Shown here one piece after another: positions 9,737-21,200 of a stretch of 27,984 nt of DNA. The notes beneath the pieces are model-generated. The model did no database searches, was not told the origin of the DNA, and was given only the letters and a program-made list of their open reading frames with translations. This DNA is from Silene noctiflora (lineage: Eukaryota > Streptophyta > Magnoliopsida > Caryophyllales > Caryophyllaceae): NCBI GenBank assembly GCA_009801015.1, contig VHZZ01000956.1, positions 149,556-177,539 on the forward strand, read 5' to 3'. The position numbers and the translations under genes are program-made. Within the stretch, counting starts at the first letter, position 1, and each line of letters starts with the position of its first letter.

Positions 9737-9745
9737 TTATAACTT
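9737..9745. repeat. 9-bp target site duplication, right copy (TTATAACTT)
   Basis: A perfect copy of 3267-3275 directly abuts the right terminus of the foldback element. Confidence 0.85.
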
Positions 9746-10138
9746 ATCCTCGACTCATCGCGTCAATCAGGTTGGGTGGGTTTTTCATAGATTAATGGGT
9801 TATTTCGAGATTTGGTTATAGGTCAAGTTTTATGGGTCTTAACCGTAACAAAATGAGGCAAGTTCGAGGTTTGACATGTTGAGTTTTCGAATTATTATAT
9901 CATAATTTTATAGGTCTAACTGTCTAAGTATAACCTCACATTAATATATATGCATTATTGACAAGTTTGTAACCATATCATGGATCTTACACCTACCCCC
10001 GACATTCGCGAGTTGGTTAATGAGTTTGTATTGTCTCTTATATTCCATATTATTTAAAAACACAATTATGTATGTTAATTCGTTTGTATATATTTCTTAT
10101 GTAAATGTATAGTTAAAATCACCTCATATTACGCGCAA
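9746..10138. other. intergenic DNA, no gene recognised
   Basis: This is AT-rich sequence with a short GGGT-rich part (9765-9845). No coding signal, RNA gene or complete repeat is visible. Confidence 0.4.
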
Positions 10139-10330
10139 GGGGGGAGTATAGTGGTTAAAATTTGGGTGAAACTCCCAAGGGTCTAAGGTCACGAGTCGGG
10201 CGGGTCGGGTTCGGGTTTGGGTTTGGAAAAATAATGATGCTATCGGTTATTGGTTCAGGTCGGGTTGGTTTCGGTTCACCGGATTTTCGAGTTCTATCAA
10301 ATCGGGTTTCGTGCGGATTTTTGCCCGATC
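10139..10330 (+). repeat. SINE-like head followed by a GGGTCGGGT-type low-complexity tract
   Basis: At 10150-10166, AGTGGTTAAAATTTGGG resembles a tRNA-type A box region, and about 30 bp later GGTCACGAGT resembles the start of a B box (GGTTCGA-type consensus, degraded). This spacing is typical of the 5' head of a tRNA-derived SINE. From 10195 the sequence becomes CGGGTCGGGTTCGGGTTTGG, a degenerate GGGT(T/C) tract that is also seen in the intron at 13640-13830. The two opposed open frames here are by-products of that tract. Confidence 0.4.
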
Positions 10331-10403
10331 TAGTAACAAATGCCAAATGAAGTGAAATAGTGAAGGAGTTTGAAATGGGAGCAGAAAACAGTGAAATTTG
10401 AAG

Positions 10404-10470
10404 AGGCGCTCAGATATTAACCCGCGAATAGTAATGAACCCAAAACATTCAAACAATTCCCGCCTAAATG
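10404..10470 (+). promoter_or_regulatory. proximal promoter block with E2F-type site
   Basis: TTCCCGCC at 10457-10464 matches the plant E2F consensus core (TTTCCCGC or TTCCCGCC class). It lies about 165 bp upstream of the ATG of the LisH/NPAT-like gene. It ends a block (AACCCGCGAATAGTAAT...) of which a diverged copy is found at 2996-3060. E2F sites drive G1/S expression. That would suit an S-phase regulator but is inferred from the motif alone. No clear TATA box is visible, and the leader at 10480-10627 is C/T- and A-rich. Confidence 0.5.
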
Positions 10471-10627
10471 ATTTTCTTGTTCCAACCTCACAGATCCAAC
10501 TTTCACCCTTGACCCTCTTCATTCTTCATTCATCTTTCTCCTTCTCCACAAATCAAATCAACCCCACAATTTTAATCACCAACATAATACTCTTTGCAGT
10601 TGTCAAAATTAAATCAAGGGGAAAAAA

Positions 10628-13600
10628 ATGGGTACTAAATCAAAAGAAAACAACCCTGAAAATTTCACCATTAACAACAACAATTTGATTGGTAAAGGCA
10701 AAGTTACCCCGTTTCAAGTGGCTTTCATTGTCGACCGCTATCTCGCCGACAACAAATTTTCTCAAACCCGTGCCGCTTTTCGCTCTGAAGCATCGTCTCT
10801 CATCTCCAAATCCTCCCTCAATCAGGTTACTCACTTCTATAACAATTATTTTCATTTCATCTTCAAATTATCTAATATACTTACATGCCCATCAACACAA
10901 ATTCTCGTGTAACCTCGTCTTATACAAGAATTTGTACAGACGAGTTTTTTAATCATTTTTTATTTCTCATTTACTAATTGTATTTAAAGCGCGCAAATTT
11001 GAGTACTTAGGTCTTATTAAGAACTACTCTAATTAATTTATTTATTTATTTATTTATTTATTGGAATAATTGGAAGAATAAGTAAATTAATTTGATTAAA
11101 AATTGTGGGATGAATGTAGGCACCAAAGAGTTTATTGAGTTTAGGAGAATTATTAGATGAGTACATTTGGTTGAAGGGGGAGAAGGTTATAATTGAGCAA
11201 GAAAAATGTGGGTTAGCTCAAGAACGATGCAGGATTCAGACCCTTTTGCGAGGAATGCAAGGTGTTATGAATGCTTATAACTCGGCTGCTGCCGTCAGCT
11301 GCCTCCCACCGCCACAGCTTCCTGTTCTTCCGTTGGTCTCACCGCCGCCACCATCCATTTCCATCTCATCTTCTCCGTTGGTCTCACCACCACCAACGAC
11401 CATTCCCATCTCATCTTCTAATGGTAGGGTAATTTTATTTCCTTTTAATAATGTTTTTAGTTTTGATTTATTCAGGGTACTCCGCCGTTAATCTATGATT
11501 AATAAGGGATTATGCTATGTAGTATGCACTGGTTGATTTTGGGTTTTGTCGTATTTTTCAGATGTTTATCTTGTTTTTGTCAATTGGATTATGTATGTTA
11601 GTCCAATTTTAGGATTAAGGTTGAGTTCTGGGATTGCTGAACCCTATCTATGGCTAATAAGGTCGGGTGGATTACTTGATATATAGGTTTGCCTTTGATT
11701 AGCATGAGCTGTATGTATTAGTGTATGTTATGAAAATACACGTCGGTAAATGCTACTGTTATAACAACATCATTCTAGTGTCTCAATGGCTCGCACTTAT
11801 GCTGTGGTAAGAGCCCTAAGGGCTGAGGGTCACAGACTCACATGTACTCAGCTTTACCTATATTGTCTTATCTTATAAAACACATTGGGTGTGTTTGAAT
11901 GGAAGGAAAGGGAGGGGAGGAATTTGGAGGGAAGAGAAATCCTTTGTTTGGTTAGCAAAATGGAGATGGAGCCGTGGAGGGATTTGGAGGGGAGGGAAAA
12001 TGAGTCCCTCCATTGGATTTGGAGAATTCGACATTAGCGTCTTGTTCCAAAGCATGAAAATGGACGGAAAGGATGGTGGAATACCCTCCCCTCCAAATCC
12101 GTCCACCCCCATTTTGCTATCCAAACAATACCCTTTCCTTCCGAATCCTTTTATCCAAACAAGGCTAGTTGTTAAAAGCTTGATATGGTAACATAAAAGT
12201 TGAGTTTTTACAGTGTTTGTCGAACAAAAGGGAAATAATGCAATGCTTACATTTCCTTTAATTTTGATACTGTCTCTATTCTTATTCTTTGTAATTGTTA
12301 TTTGATGCAAGCTGAGCTTATAAGTTGACTCCAATCCCTTTTTTTTCTTTGGCATCAGGCTACCCTGCATCCAGTACTCCAGTTATTACATCAGTCACGA
12401 CAACTCAAAGCGTGAAGATAGATCATGCCAACTTCAAAACACCTATTTCTGGTGGTCGTCCTCCCAGGAAGAGGAGGACTAATCACAAGGATCTCGAAGA
12501 TGCACGTCAAACTCAGAAAAAAGTCTACTGTGGTCCATTAGCCAACTACCCTTTCTCAAGCAAAAATACAGGTTGCTTTTACACTATAAAATTAAAATGT
12601 GCATAAAATTTGTATCTTTGATGTCTTCCTCTTCTAAGATTTGCTTCTGCATTAACAATGCAGTTGGAGAGCAAAGCAATCCGTGTAGCAGTAAGGAGTC
12701 TCCTCCAGTCCAGTCATCATCACCTAATTTTGCCCAAGGAAGTTTGCCAATTCAAGGGTCTAGTGTGGCTAAAAGTTTGTTTGATCATCGTCCACAATCC
12801 CCAACATCAAATTCGTCTATTCCAAAAACGCCCCCTCGAGCCGTCTCTTCCCCGAGTGATAAATCCACTTCTCCCGTAGAGGATGTTTCTTCAACAGCCA
12901 TTTCACATCACACTGTCACACCTTCCGAGACTACACCCACCAATTGCACTATTATCTCTTCCAAGACTGTTATAGTAAGCCCTTCTAAGCATTATTCAAT
13001 AGAGAGAAATGAATGTACGTTCTCGTCACCAGTTAAGGTCAATTCTAAGAGGCCAAGCAAGAGAGATCATGTAAAAGGTAGGCTAGACTTTGATACTTCT
13101 GATGTGCCATCTAGTTTGGAAAATGTAAGTGGAGATGGAAGTACTGCCTCTGAATCCGAAAAGGAAGGAGAACCATTTGACTTGGATTTGCCCAATTTTG
13201 ATGTTTTTGGTCCTGACTTTTCACTTTCTGAGCTCTTGACTGATTTTGGGATTGGCTGCGGAAATCTCGACTTTTCTTGCCCTACCACGGCCTGTACTTC
13301 CATTGATGAAGTCCTGGGGTATGTCACCGGCATTCTTTAGCTGGTTTTTGTAACTTATGCGTAGGTTGTTCCAAATCTTATTAAATGGCCTCCAATTGAA
13401 ATACAGATCAGTTCATGAAAGAAACAACGGAGAGTCAGAGACTAGCCAAGATCTGATTGAACATTCATCAGCAGTGGCGGAAGTTGGTGCAGCAGATAAG
13501 ACAGTAAACGGTATTAGCCATATTTACCTTTTACCTTACACTAGACTCGGTCAATGGTTCATCTAGGTGGGGTTCGGTAAGGTTCATTACAGCTTTAGCG

Positions 13601-14192
13601 TAATTTTGTGGCACATGTATCGTAACATTTGTGGTACAGGTTAATTTGTGCTCAGGTCGTTTTTCAGGTTGTTTGTTACAAGGCCGGGTCAATCCGATTT
13701 TCTCAGGTCGAGTGTTACTGGGTGGGTGAACTGGGCTATTTTCAGGTTGTGGCTGGTCATGCTTTGTTTCAAGTCTAGTTAGTTCTGGTCCTTGTCTACT
13801 TTATGTTGTTCTTTTTGGGTTTGGGTTAGGTGACATGGGGTCCATGAGTCCATCCTGTTTGAGTCATTTTTCTGGGTATGTAGATTATTAATCCACAATG
13901 TAACTACACTTTAGAGTTTAGAGGCACTGCTTCATGATTAAGGCCTATAGTATCAATCAGTTTGATTGTTCTCTTGCAGGTTCTGACTCGATTACTTCAG
14001 TGAAGTCTGTAAGAAAGTGCTTCAGAATAGTCGGTCCTAGTAAGTAGCTAATCTTCAGATTCTAAATTTTCTTCCAGCTACCACATTTTTCTTCTCAAGC
14101 GCATTAGCTTTGACAATCTTTTTTTATTTGCAGCCAAAAGTTTGCGAAGTAATTCAGTTCACTCTAAGGACAACCGAGGTGGAAGAAGCTAA
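10628..14192 (+). CDS. LisH-domain, Ser/Pro-rich nuclear protein, NPAT-like
   Basis: There are seven exons: 10628-10825, 11120-11423, 12359-12571, 12664-13318, 13407-13510, 13980-14039 and 14134-14192. They total 1593 nt, or 530 residues, with frame kept at every GT-AG junction. The N-terminus is a LisH-type dimerisation motif (residues about 27-60, VDRYLADNKFSQTRAAF), followed by a conserved helix SLGELLDEYIWLKGEK and a likely coiled segment. This architecture resembles animal NPAT, the cyclin E/CDK2-regulated coactivator of histone genes. The rest is low complexity: a Pro/Ser tract (about 115-165), a basic AT-hook or NLS-like GGRPPRKRR (199-207), and a long Ser/Thr region with many SP/TP sites (about 245-400). 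An acidic-hydrophobic patch with FDLDLPNFDVFGPDFSL and a basic tail follow. The E2F-type promoter site fits a cell-cycle role. The structure is well supported. The NPAT relationship is inference from the N-terminal 100 residues, and another LisH nuclear factor is possible. Confidence 0.75.
11783..11846 (+). repeat. SINE-like (tRNA-derived) fragment in intron 2
   Basis: TGTGGTAAGAGCC (A box-like) is followed about 15 bp later by GGGTCACAGACTCAC (B box-like, degraded from GGTCACAGGTTCGAA). The pair resembles the internal RNA polymerase III promoter of a plant tRNA-derived SINE. I cannot define a body, a 3' tail or a target duplication, so it is at best a fragment. Confidence 0.35.
11887..12166. 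mobile_element. foldback MITE in intron 2 of the NPAT-like gene (PIF/hAT style)
   Basis: The left end reads GGGTGTGTTTGAATGGAAGG. The right end, on the other strand, reads AGCCTTGTTTGGATAAAAGG, then GGAAGGAAAGGG. The inverted similarity continues inward through purine-rich blocks (GGAGGGGAGG... against CCTCCCCTCC...). Size (about 280 bp), TGTTTGGAT-type ends and intronic location suit a MITE of the PIF/Harbinger or hAT type. I could not settle the target duplication, so the superfamily is uncertain. Long open frames on both strands across it are due to its simple composition. Confidence 0.65.
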
Positions 14193-15210
14193 CTAGTAAT
14201 GCCTAACCATTCATTCAGGCTGACTTCTAAGCTAACAAGTTGGTACCAACATGTGCTACTTGCTGCTTCAAGTGCGGTTGTGTCGAATACCACCTCTCAA
14301 AATTTTAATGTTAAAAGCACAAGTTTCAACTAGGTTCGAAATTGTAGTACGATTATCTGATCTCTCTAGTTCTGGAGAAGCTGGCATATGTTTTCTACTA
14401 AAGAAGCCTTCCTTTGTAAGAGTTTAAATGTGTAATTAATTACAGATGTATTCAGCTCTATCATCCATTAGTCTCTTGTACACGGTTGTATGCATTTCAT
14501 GTTAGGTTCTTTCTTCTCTACTCTTGACAGAGAAACCTCGAATCATGAATCACGAGTTTTAAAATACTCTCTCCGTCACAATGAATTGTAATCTATTCCA
14601 TTTTTGTACAAAGAATATATGCAAGAGAGATCAATAAAATAAAGAAAGCATGGTCACTTGTACACACTAGCCCACTTGCCAAATACCTACCCAAAGTAGA
14701 AATAGATAACAAAACCAAATACTTGCCAAAAGTAGAAATAGATAAATGATTGATATACCCAAAAAGGAAATAAATAACAATTCACCGGTTCAGAGGAAAT
14801 AACAATTATAATGTGCAGAAAAAAACGAAACATCAAAGGGAAACATAAAAATATTTTGGACATAACTCCAGATGACTCTAATTGGATATTGACATCAGTT
14901 TATGAATGATAACAATTATCCCATGTAACATTATACATTTCTAACCATGCATGACACCAAAATCCATGGCATTTTGTTTTTAACTTGAACAAAAATTGCA
15001 TAATGGCCAAAAAAAGATGTAAAAAAAAAATGTAAAGACTCTGCTGATCTTGTATTACAGTACAGGCAACCTCAACAAAGGGAGGAATAGATAATAAAAA
15101 ATCAAAATTCAACGACGAGAAGTGTCTGATAACTGAGAAGTGAGAACTCCACTGAAGTTTTTCAAGCAATATCATTGTGTGTGACGAGGAAGGAATCGTC
15201 AACATTCAAT
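14193..15210. other. tail-to-tail spacer and 3' UTRs
   Basis: This separates the 3' ends of the NPAT-like gene (+) and the eIF(iso)4G gene (-). It should hold both 3' UTRs. At 14567-14590, TACTCTCTCCGTCACAATGA looks like one end of a Stowaway-type MITE, but no partner end is found. A near-duplicated block around CCAAA-GTAGAAATAGATAA occurs twice at 14685-14745. No gene is seen. Confidence 0.5.
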
Positions 15211-18200
15211 TCAGAAAAGACCCTTGCATTCATCAACATCTGGAGCTTGTGCTTCCAAAAGTCCTTGTCCAGCAGGGCTTGAACTGACAATTCTAACTGC
15301 GGCGTCAAATATCGGTTTTCGGAACATTTCATCTTCAATCTTCTTTAGGACCTCCTTTACTACACGAAAGTCGACTCCACCGACCAAAATTAGTTGGCCC
15401 ATGATCTCCCCGAAGTTATTCGGGGCCTTTGGCAAGTCGATAGCAATATCATCGATCATAGAACCGTAAAGCAAGCACCCGGTAGCCAAGTCCCGAGATG
15501 AGAGAACATTCTTGGCAAGCAAATGCTCCAAGAGTTTCACAACTGGGTCGACTAAAGGTGGATTCTTTTCTAATCCCAGATTAATGGACTCCTTGACGAT
15601 TTCATTGTGATATGCCGGAGACTTCAGCTCCTCAACGCATTGACGTGCTTCATCTACCAACCGGATACTAAAGTACTCCTCGAGAAGGGACAATGTCTTT
15701 CTCTTCAGCTCCTCGGGTTTGATACTGCTCGTTTTCACGGGAACGGATGTCTCAACAACCGGGGCAGCAACTGGGGCAGCAGCCGGAGGCGGGCTGGGCC
15801 TACTAGAGTCTACACCCGAGCCAAAGCCTGGTTGACGAACAGGCGGAGCACTTCCCTGCAACAAAGCACTTGACTTGCCACTGATGGGCCCACCGCTTCC
15901 CTGAGGCAAGAGCTTTGAGTTCAATTGGGCTGGTTTAGCAATGAGCGGGGACTGAAGACGAGGACCACCAGGAGGTCCAGCATTGGGATCAAAAACCCTT
16001 GGAAACGACCTGTTCCTAGGAACTTCCCAATTGCCATCATCCATTCCGGGCATTCCTGGCATTCTCCTTGCGCCTGGCATGCCGGGCATCATACCACCAG
16101 TGCCAGGGCGATTGACTGGAAATCCTCCCGGAGTGAGGCTTCCTTGACCACCTGGAAGCACACCACGAGCATTCCTGATACTTGCAGTAGCACCAGGTCG
16201 AAGCCCTAGTATTTTCTCTGCCTCATCATGGATTTCAGTAATTTTCTTGGCTTTCACCTATAAGATATAGTGTTAGACAAGGTAGTTGTGATTATTTAGT
16301 CAAACAAGCGATAGAAGTTGAAAGATAGCAGGCAAACCTCTTCTCGTCTAGGGACCCAATTGTTTGATCTTAAATCAAGAATATCACGGACCATAAACCG
16401 AAGGCGAGGAGCCAGTTGAGGGTTTGTACTTAGTTCCTTCAACCGCTGGCAGTAAACATCATTAATACGACGCGACTTTGGGCTCTCATCAAGCTGTTTG
16501 CCAATAGTACTGAAAAACTGACAGATGGCCTCAACATTTTCCTCCTCTGGGATACTCTTATCATCAGGACCTAATAACTCCTGTAGGGTAAAGAAGACAG
16601 TATGAGCTTAAGTCTTCGCACAGTACAAGACAATCTCAAAAAAAAAAATTTAACCTTTCCCCTCGTAGTTTATTAGTTTTACAGTTTAATGTTTACAAAA
16701 TGACTCTTGAGACCTTGGAAATAGTAGAGTGCTTTGAGACCTTGACAATAATCTTTTGGGTTATTTGATGGGAATAATCCCAACTATGCCTGTCCTGCTC
16801 AAAATAATCTCAACTTTGCAATAACCTACAAAAATCTCAACTATGCCATCATTTAACTCTAATTGTTATCCTCTTCTAACTTACCTTTTTGAGCAGGTTA
16901 CCTTTAGTTTGTTCTTATAATCTCCATCCCTTTCCTTTGTTCTTCATCCCTTTCCTTTGTTCTTATACCCATTTTCTTATAACCCATGAGAAAATTACTT
17001 CCTCAAACTAATTAAAAATCATAACTTAAATTTGATAGAAGAATCTCCAACAAAAATTACACATTTTAGCACAAATTGACAAAATGAAGAATACCCAGAT
17101 CTTTAACATTGGATCAAATCTTACATATTGTAACAAATCCTCAAATTGCCCAAAAAATGTTGCAAATTTCCAGAAAATATTCAATTTACTCACCTAAAAA
17201 CCTTCAATTATTAGCCTTTATGAATTCCAAAATCAACAGAATCTTGGAATATTTCAGAGAATTTTTCTTTCACATCAAACCCAGAAAATAAAACAATTAA
17301 CAAAAAAAAAAAAAAAAAAAAATCTTATACATGAGTACATGACCGTCTTCTAATTCCTATCAAAGATATTGGCATACCAAGCACAAATCTCATCTGAAAC
17401 AATGGAATAATTAGAAACTTTACGGCTCCTTCAAAGCGGTCTCCGCCGCCGTGGTACTCGCCATATCCGCCACCGATTATTATACAGTTTTTAAGTTGGA
17501 TTCTAATTCGGATTGATTGGGAGCAGAAGGAAGTAACAATAGTATTATCGTGCGGGAAGATGAGATTATAACATTAGTCTGGGTAAGCAATTGTGTGGGA
17601 ATAAAAATAACTCTCATGGGAGAGAAAAGAAAGAGAAAATGTTTTAGACTTAAGAAAGACGGAGGATCTATCAACTTTGGAAATTAATGGAAACAAATGG
17701 AGGAAGATGAAAGATGGAGGAGAAAATATTACAATTATAAATGACCAAGGAAGGAGATGAAGATTGGTATCTGACTTAAGTTTAAGGAGTGACCTGCTGA
17801 ACGAGTTGCCCTTCACTTAAGGCAATTAGAGTTAAATGATGATATAGATGAGATTTTTCTGGGTTTTTTGCAAAGTTGAGATTATTTTGAGCAGATCAGG
17901 TATAGTTGGGATTATTCCTATCAAATAATCCTAATCTTTTTCATATTGTAAGAGTGCTTTTTTTTACCACATCCTCTTAGTTTTGTAATCCATTTTATAT
18001 AATTAGTAGCCATTTAGCCACCATAATTGACCCTTCTCATACTCGATTATTACTCCCACTGTCTCAATCATTTGTTTTTACCTTTGGTATTCTTTATAAG
18101 AGGTATTTTAATAAAAGATAAACAAGTGACCGGGACTGAGGGAGTAACATGTGTGTCTTCCAAGAGACTTAACTTACTCCTACGTTTTATTGCAAACATC

Positions 18201-21200
18201 GTAAAACCACGTGAAGAGTATTGCAGAAGAAACAACATATACCTGCACGATATGATGAACTATCTTTTCGGGCACCATTTTCTGCTTCAAAAGCTCACCA
18301 ATTAGGCGTATGTTTCCGAGAGTACGCAATTTGAGCATTCTTTCTTTGTCTCGGCGCTCTGCCTCTTGGTCAGGGCTTGTCATCTGTCTTAGCTCAGCTC
18401 TTAGGTTTTCGGCACCTTCAAATGCCTCTTGGCAGATGTTCAAGAGGACACGCTTGAAAGTTATTTCTTTGCCTCCCTCTTCTTCTGGTGGGTATGGAGC
18501 AAGCTTTTCATTTAGATCAGAACATAACAGGGCATACATAGGGCAGAACGTAGGTTCTAAAACAGCTTTGTCAAATATCAATGATATAACTCCCTGAAAA
18601 AAGGGAAAAAAAATATCAGCAACGATTACAGAGTCATACCACTCCATCCCAACTATATTGTCTCCATTTGACTTTAGTGGTATGAGGTTGGCTCTGACAG
18701 ATACTTCAACTTTTTAAAATAATAAAAACATGAAAATTGTTTTCATGAACCAAATTGACAAATTTTATATTACATCATTACATTTTAAGAGAAACTAATG
18801 ATTAACCGTGACATAGGTTGACCACCAAACACAAATGGGGACAAGAAATTGGCGTTGGAGGGAAAACTATCAAGTAAAACAAAGCTTTAAAGTAAAGGAC
18901 AACCTTCAAGATATCAGCTGATGTGATGCCGGACTCAATAAGTTGACCCTTGAGAAGATCATATTTTTCAGGCGTCAACTTGTTCAGGATACTGCATAGG
19001 GACAAATTAGAGAAGGAGTCATTAGGTACTTAGCATATCTGTATTGATACCATGGCTGATAATATACTTAAAACCCCAGGCTACCCAGCATTGACATGCA
19101 GCATGAGACTTGTAAGATAGGGCGTAGAAGTTTAAACTAGTATCAGAACACCAGGATTGATGTTACAAGGACTCGTATACAGATGTTGAACATGGGGACT
19201 CTGTCCTTACGGTAGGATATGGTTACTGAACAAGTGAACATGTCCTTAAATAATTGAGATATTTAGTTTGTAAAGTAAAGTAGCAACATGTAGCTAGCAA
19301 AACAAGCACTTAGCTTTGATAAGCAATGGACCCTTAAAAGCTACTAATAAAACAGTAGCATGTACAAAAAATAAATTAGATATCATTGCAGATTCTGGTT
19401 ACAAGTTGGGAAAAGAGTTACCCTTTGATAGTCTTCAAAACACGGTCCTTGTCAGTGAGCTGTCCTCTTTTAACTGACCATGGAACCTCTGCCTTAACCA
19501 GAGCCGGAGCAGGACCCTAGATTGCACCAAGGACAAACTCTGATAAGTTTACATAACTGTAAATATTTGCTCTAATATAAAATTAGAAACCTACAAGTTA
19601 TACAGAGTAAACATAAAAATAAAAATCATAACAGCTAATCAAAGGCAGTAGAAGTAAAATAAAAATCCCTGCCATGAATATAAATATGCAAGGAGAAATC
19701 ATATGATAAGGGATAGTAATTGCATACTAGGCTGAATTGTACACTAACAGAACTAACACACCAGGCAAAGGGTCCGTAACATCACAGCAAAACTTAAAAT
19801 GAATGTAGCTTCATTTCAAGTTTCAAACAATGCAAGCTTATCAGCTATCAGTGGAACATATCCTCCTTCTGTTAGTCTGTTTCATACAAGTCATTCACCC
19901 ATTGGAGACTCCTTTAAATCTTATCTCTTTCAAGGTATATGAGTATATGTCATGAAAAATATTAATCTTACTAAAACTTTTTTCGTGACGACCCTTAATG
20001 ATAACATAATTAAAAATAGACCACCATGTCTCAGAAAAACGAATAGGAAATATACGCAAAACAGGGGGAATATCTTTCACATTTTATGGGTTCATATAGG
20101 TCCGGGCAACATGCCATGTTTAAGGATTATATTAATTTTCCTCAAGGAATTGTTTTTGCGAACAGAGACTTAAAATGAATTGTGTACCACGCAAACTGAA
20201 TCCATTATTACTAATTATACTAAGCTTATTATTGTAAGATGACATAATATTTTGTCAAAAAATCTAAGCACAGATGTACATCGCGTGATTTTTCCAAGCA
20301 ATAAAACATCTGAAAGCAAGAAAACATTGGTGAAATAGTTTCATCACACAATCATAAAGTTACAAGAACTCACTCCTCCAACTCCAAGAATTGGAAAATA
20401 TGAGGGAAAAAATGTATTTTACCCCTTGATTAGAGATTTGTGCTCTCCCAAACTGCGAGCTAAGCTGGCCCTGGCGATTGTTATCCACCCCTTTGGAGTC
20501 ATATCTACCAGCAATTTCTCTATCACGGATTGTATCCCAAGATCTCTCATCTGCAGGGGAAGAAATTGGGGCAGTACGACTTCGCCAATCACGATTGTCG
20601 GGTTCAGAGTATCTATTTTGTGGCTGACTCGGAGGCTGAGGCTACAAAAGAAAACCCAATAGGAATAATAAACATATTTGTCATCCAAGCATCTTTGTAG
20701 CAGTTTAACAATGTGAACATTAATTAATTTCCAAGTAATGTCGAATTCACAGACTTACATTAGGTTCAGCACGATTCCAATTCTGCTCTTCACCTAGCAA
20801 CTCAGAGTCAATCTCTTGTTTAAGTTTCAAGACATCCTCAGCTAACACGACAACCTTTGAAAAACATTACAAACACGGTTGATCATTAACGAAAGGAATG
20901 AATTTGGCATATGCTTAATTTCCATTGCCATAACAGGACAAAAGCAAGGTTTAAAACTAGCAAAAACGAACAACTTTAAAACACCGCCCATATAACAAGT
21001 TTCATGTTTTAGGCTGAAGAATTTGTGTATATTTGAACAGTCCACTATTCCTATTAGAGGAGTTAGAAATATATATAGGAACTTAAAAGTAACTAAAAAC
21101 GATTACCTCTCTGAGTTGAAGCAGCTGATCCCTAGTGTAGCGCACTCGCTCACGACTCTCAAACCGAGAGTCTCCAATCTACAGCAAGAGAGAAAATCCA

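Noticed and set aside
10155..10522. Opposed open frames upstream of the NPAT-like gene
   Set aside because: They arise from the GGGTCGGGT-type low-complexity tract and promoter DNA, with no homology or exon structure.
11873..12370. Long open frames on both strands (165 codons minus, 100 codons plus)
   Set aside because: They coincide with the purine-rich foldback MITE in intron 2 of the NPAT-like gene and with intron sequence.
12573..12663. Upstream extension of the fourth exon to an ATG at 12573
   Set aside because: This part is intron: a good donor at 12572 and acceptor ending at 12663 keep frame with the exons on both sides.
13319..13340. Stop at 13338-13340 as the end of the NPAT-like protein
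   Set aside because: A donor at 13319 and acceptor at 13406 continue the frame through three more exons, and the total is an exact multiple of three. An alternative short form remains possible.
14567..14590. Stowaway MITE terminus
   Set aside because: Only one end (CTCTCTCCGTCACAATGA) is present. No matching second end or TA-bounded element was found, so it is not called as an element.
15224..16209. Several plus-strand open frames
   Set aside because: They are antisense shadows of the GC-richer last exon of eIF(iso)4G.
17302..17321. Poly(A) run as a retroposon tail
   Set aside because: No retroposon body or flanking duplication goes with it. It lies inside the MULE and is a simple homopolymer.
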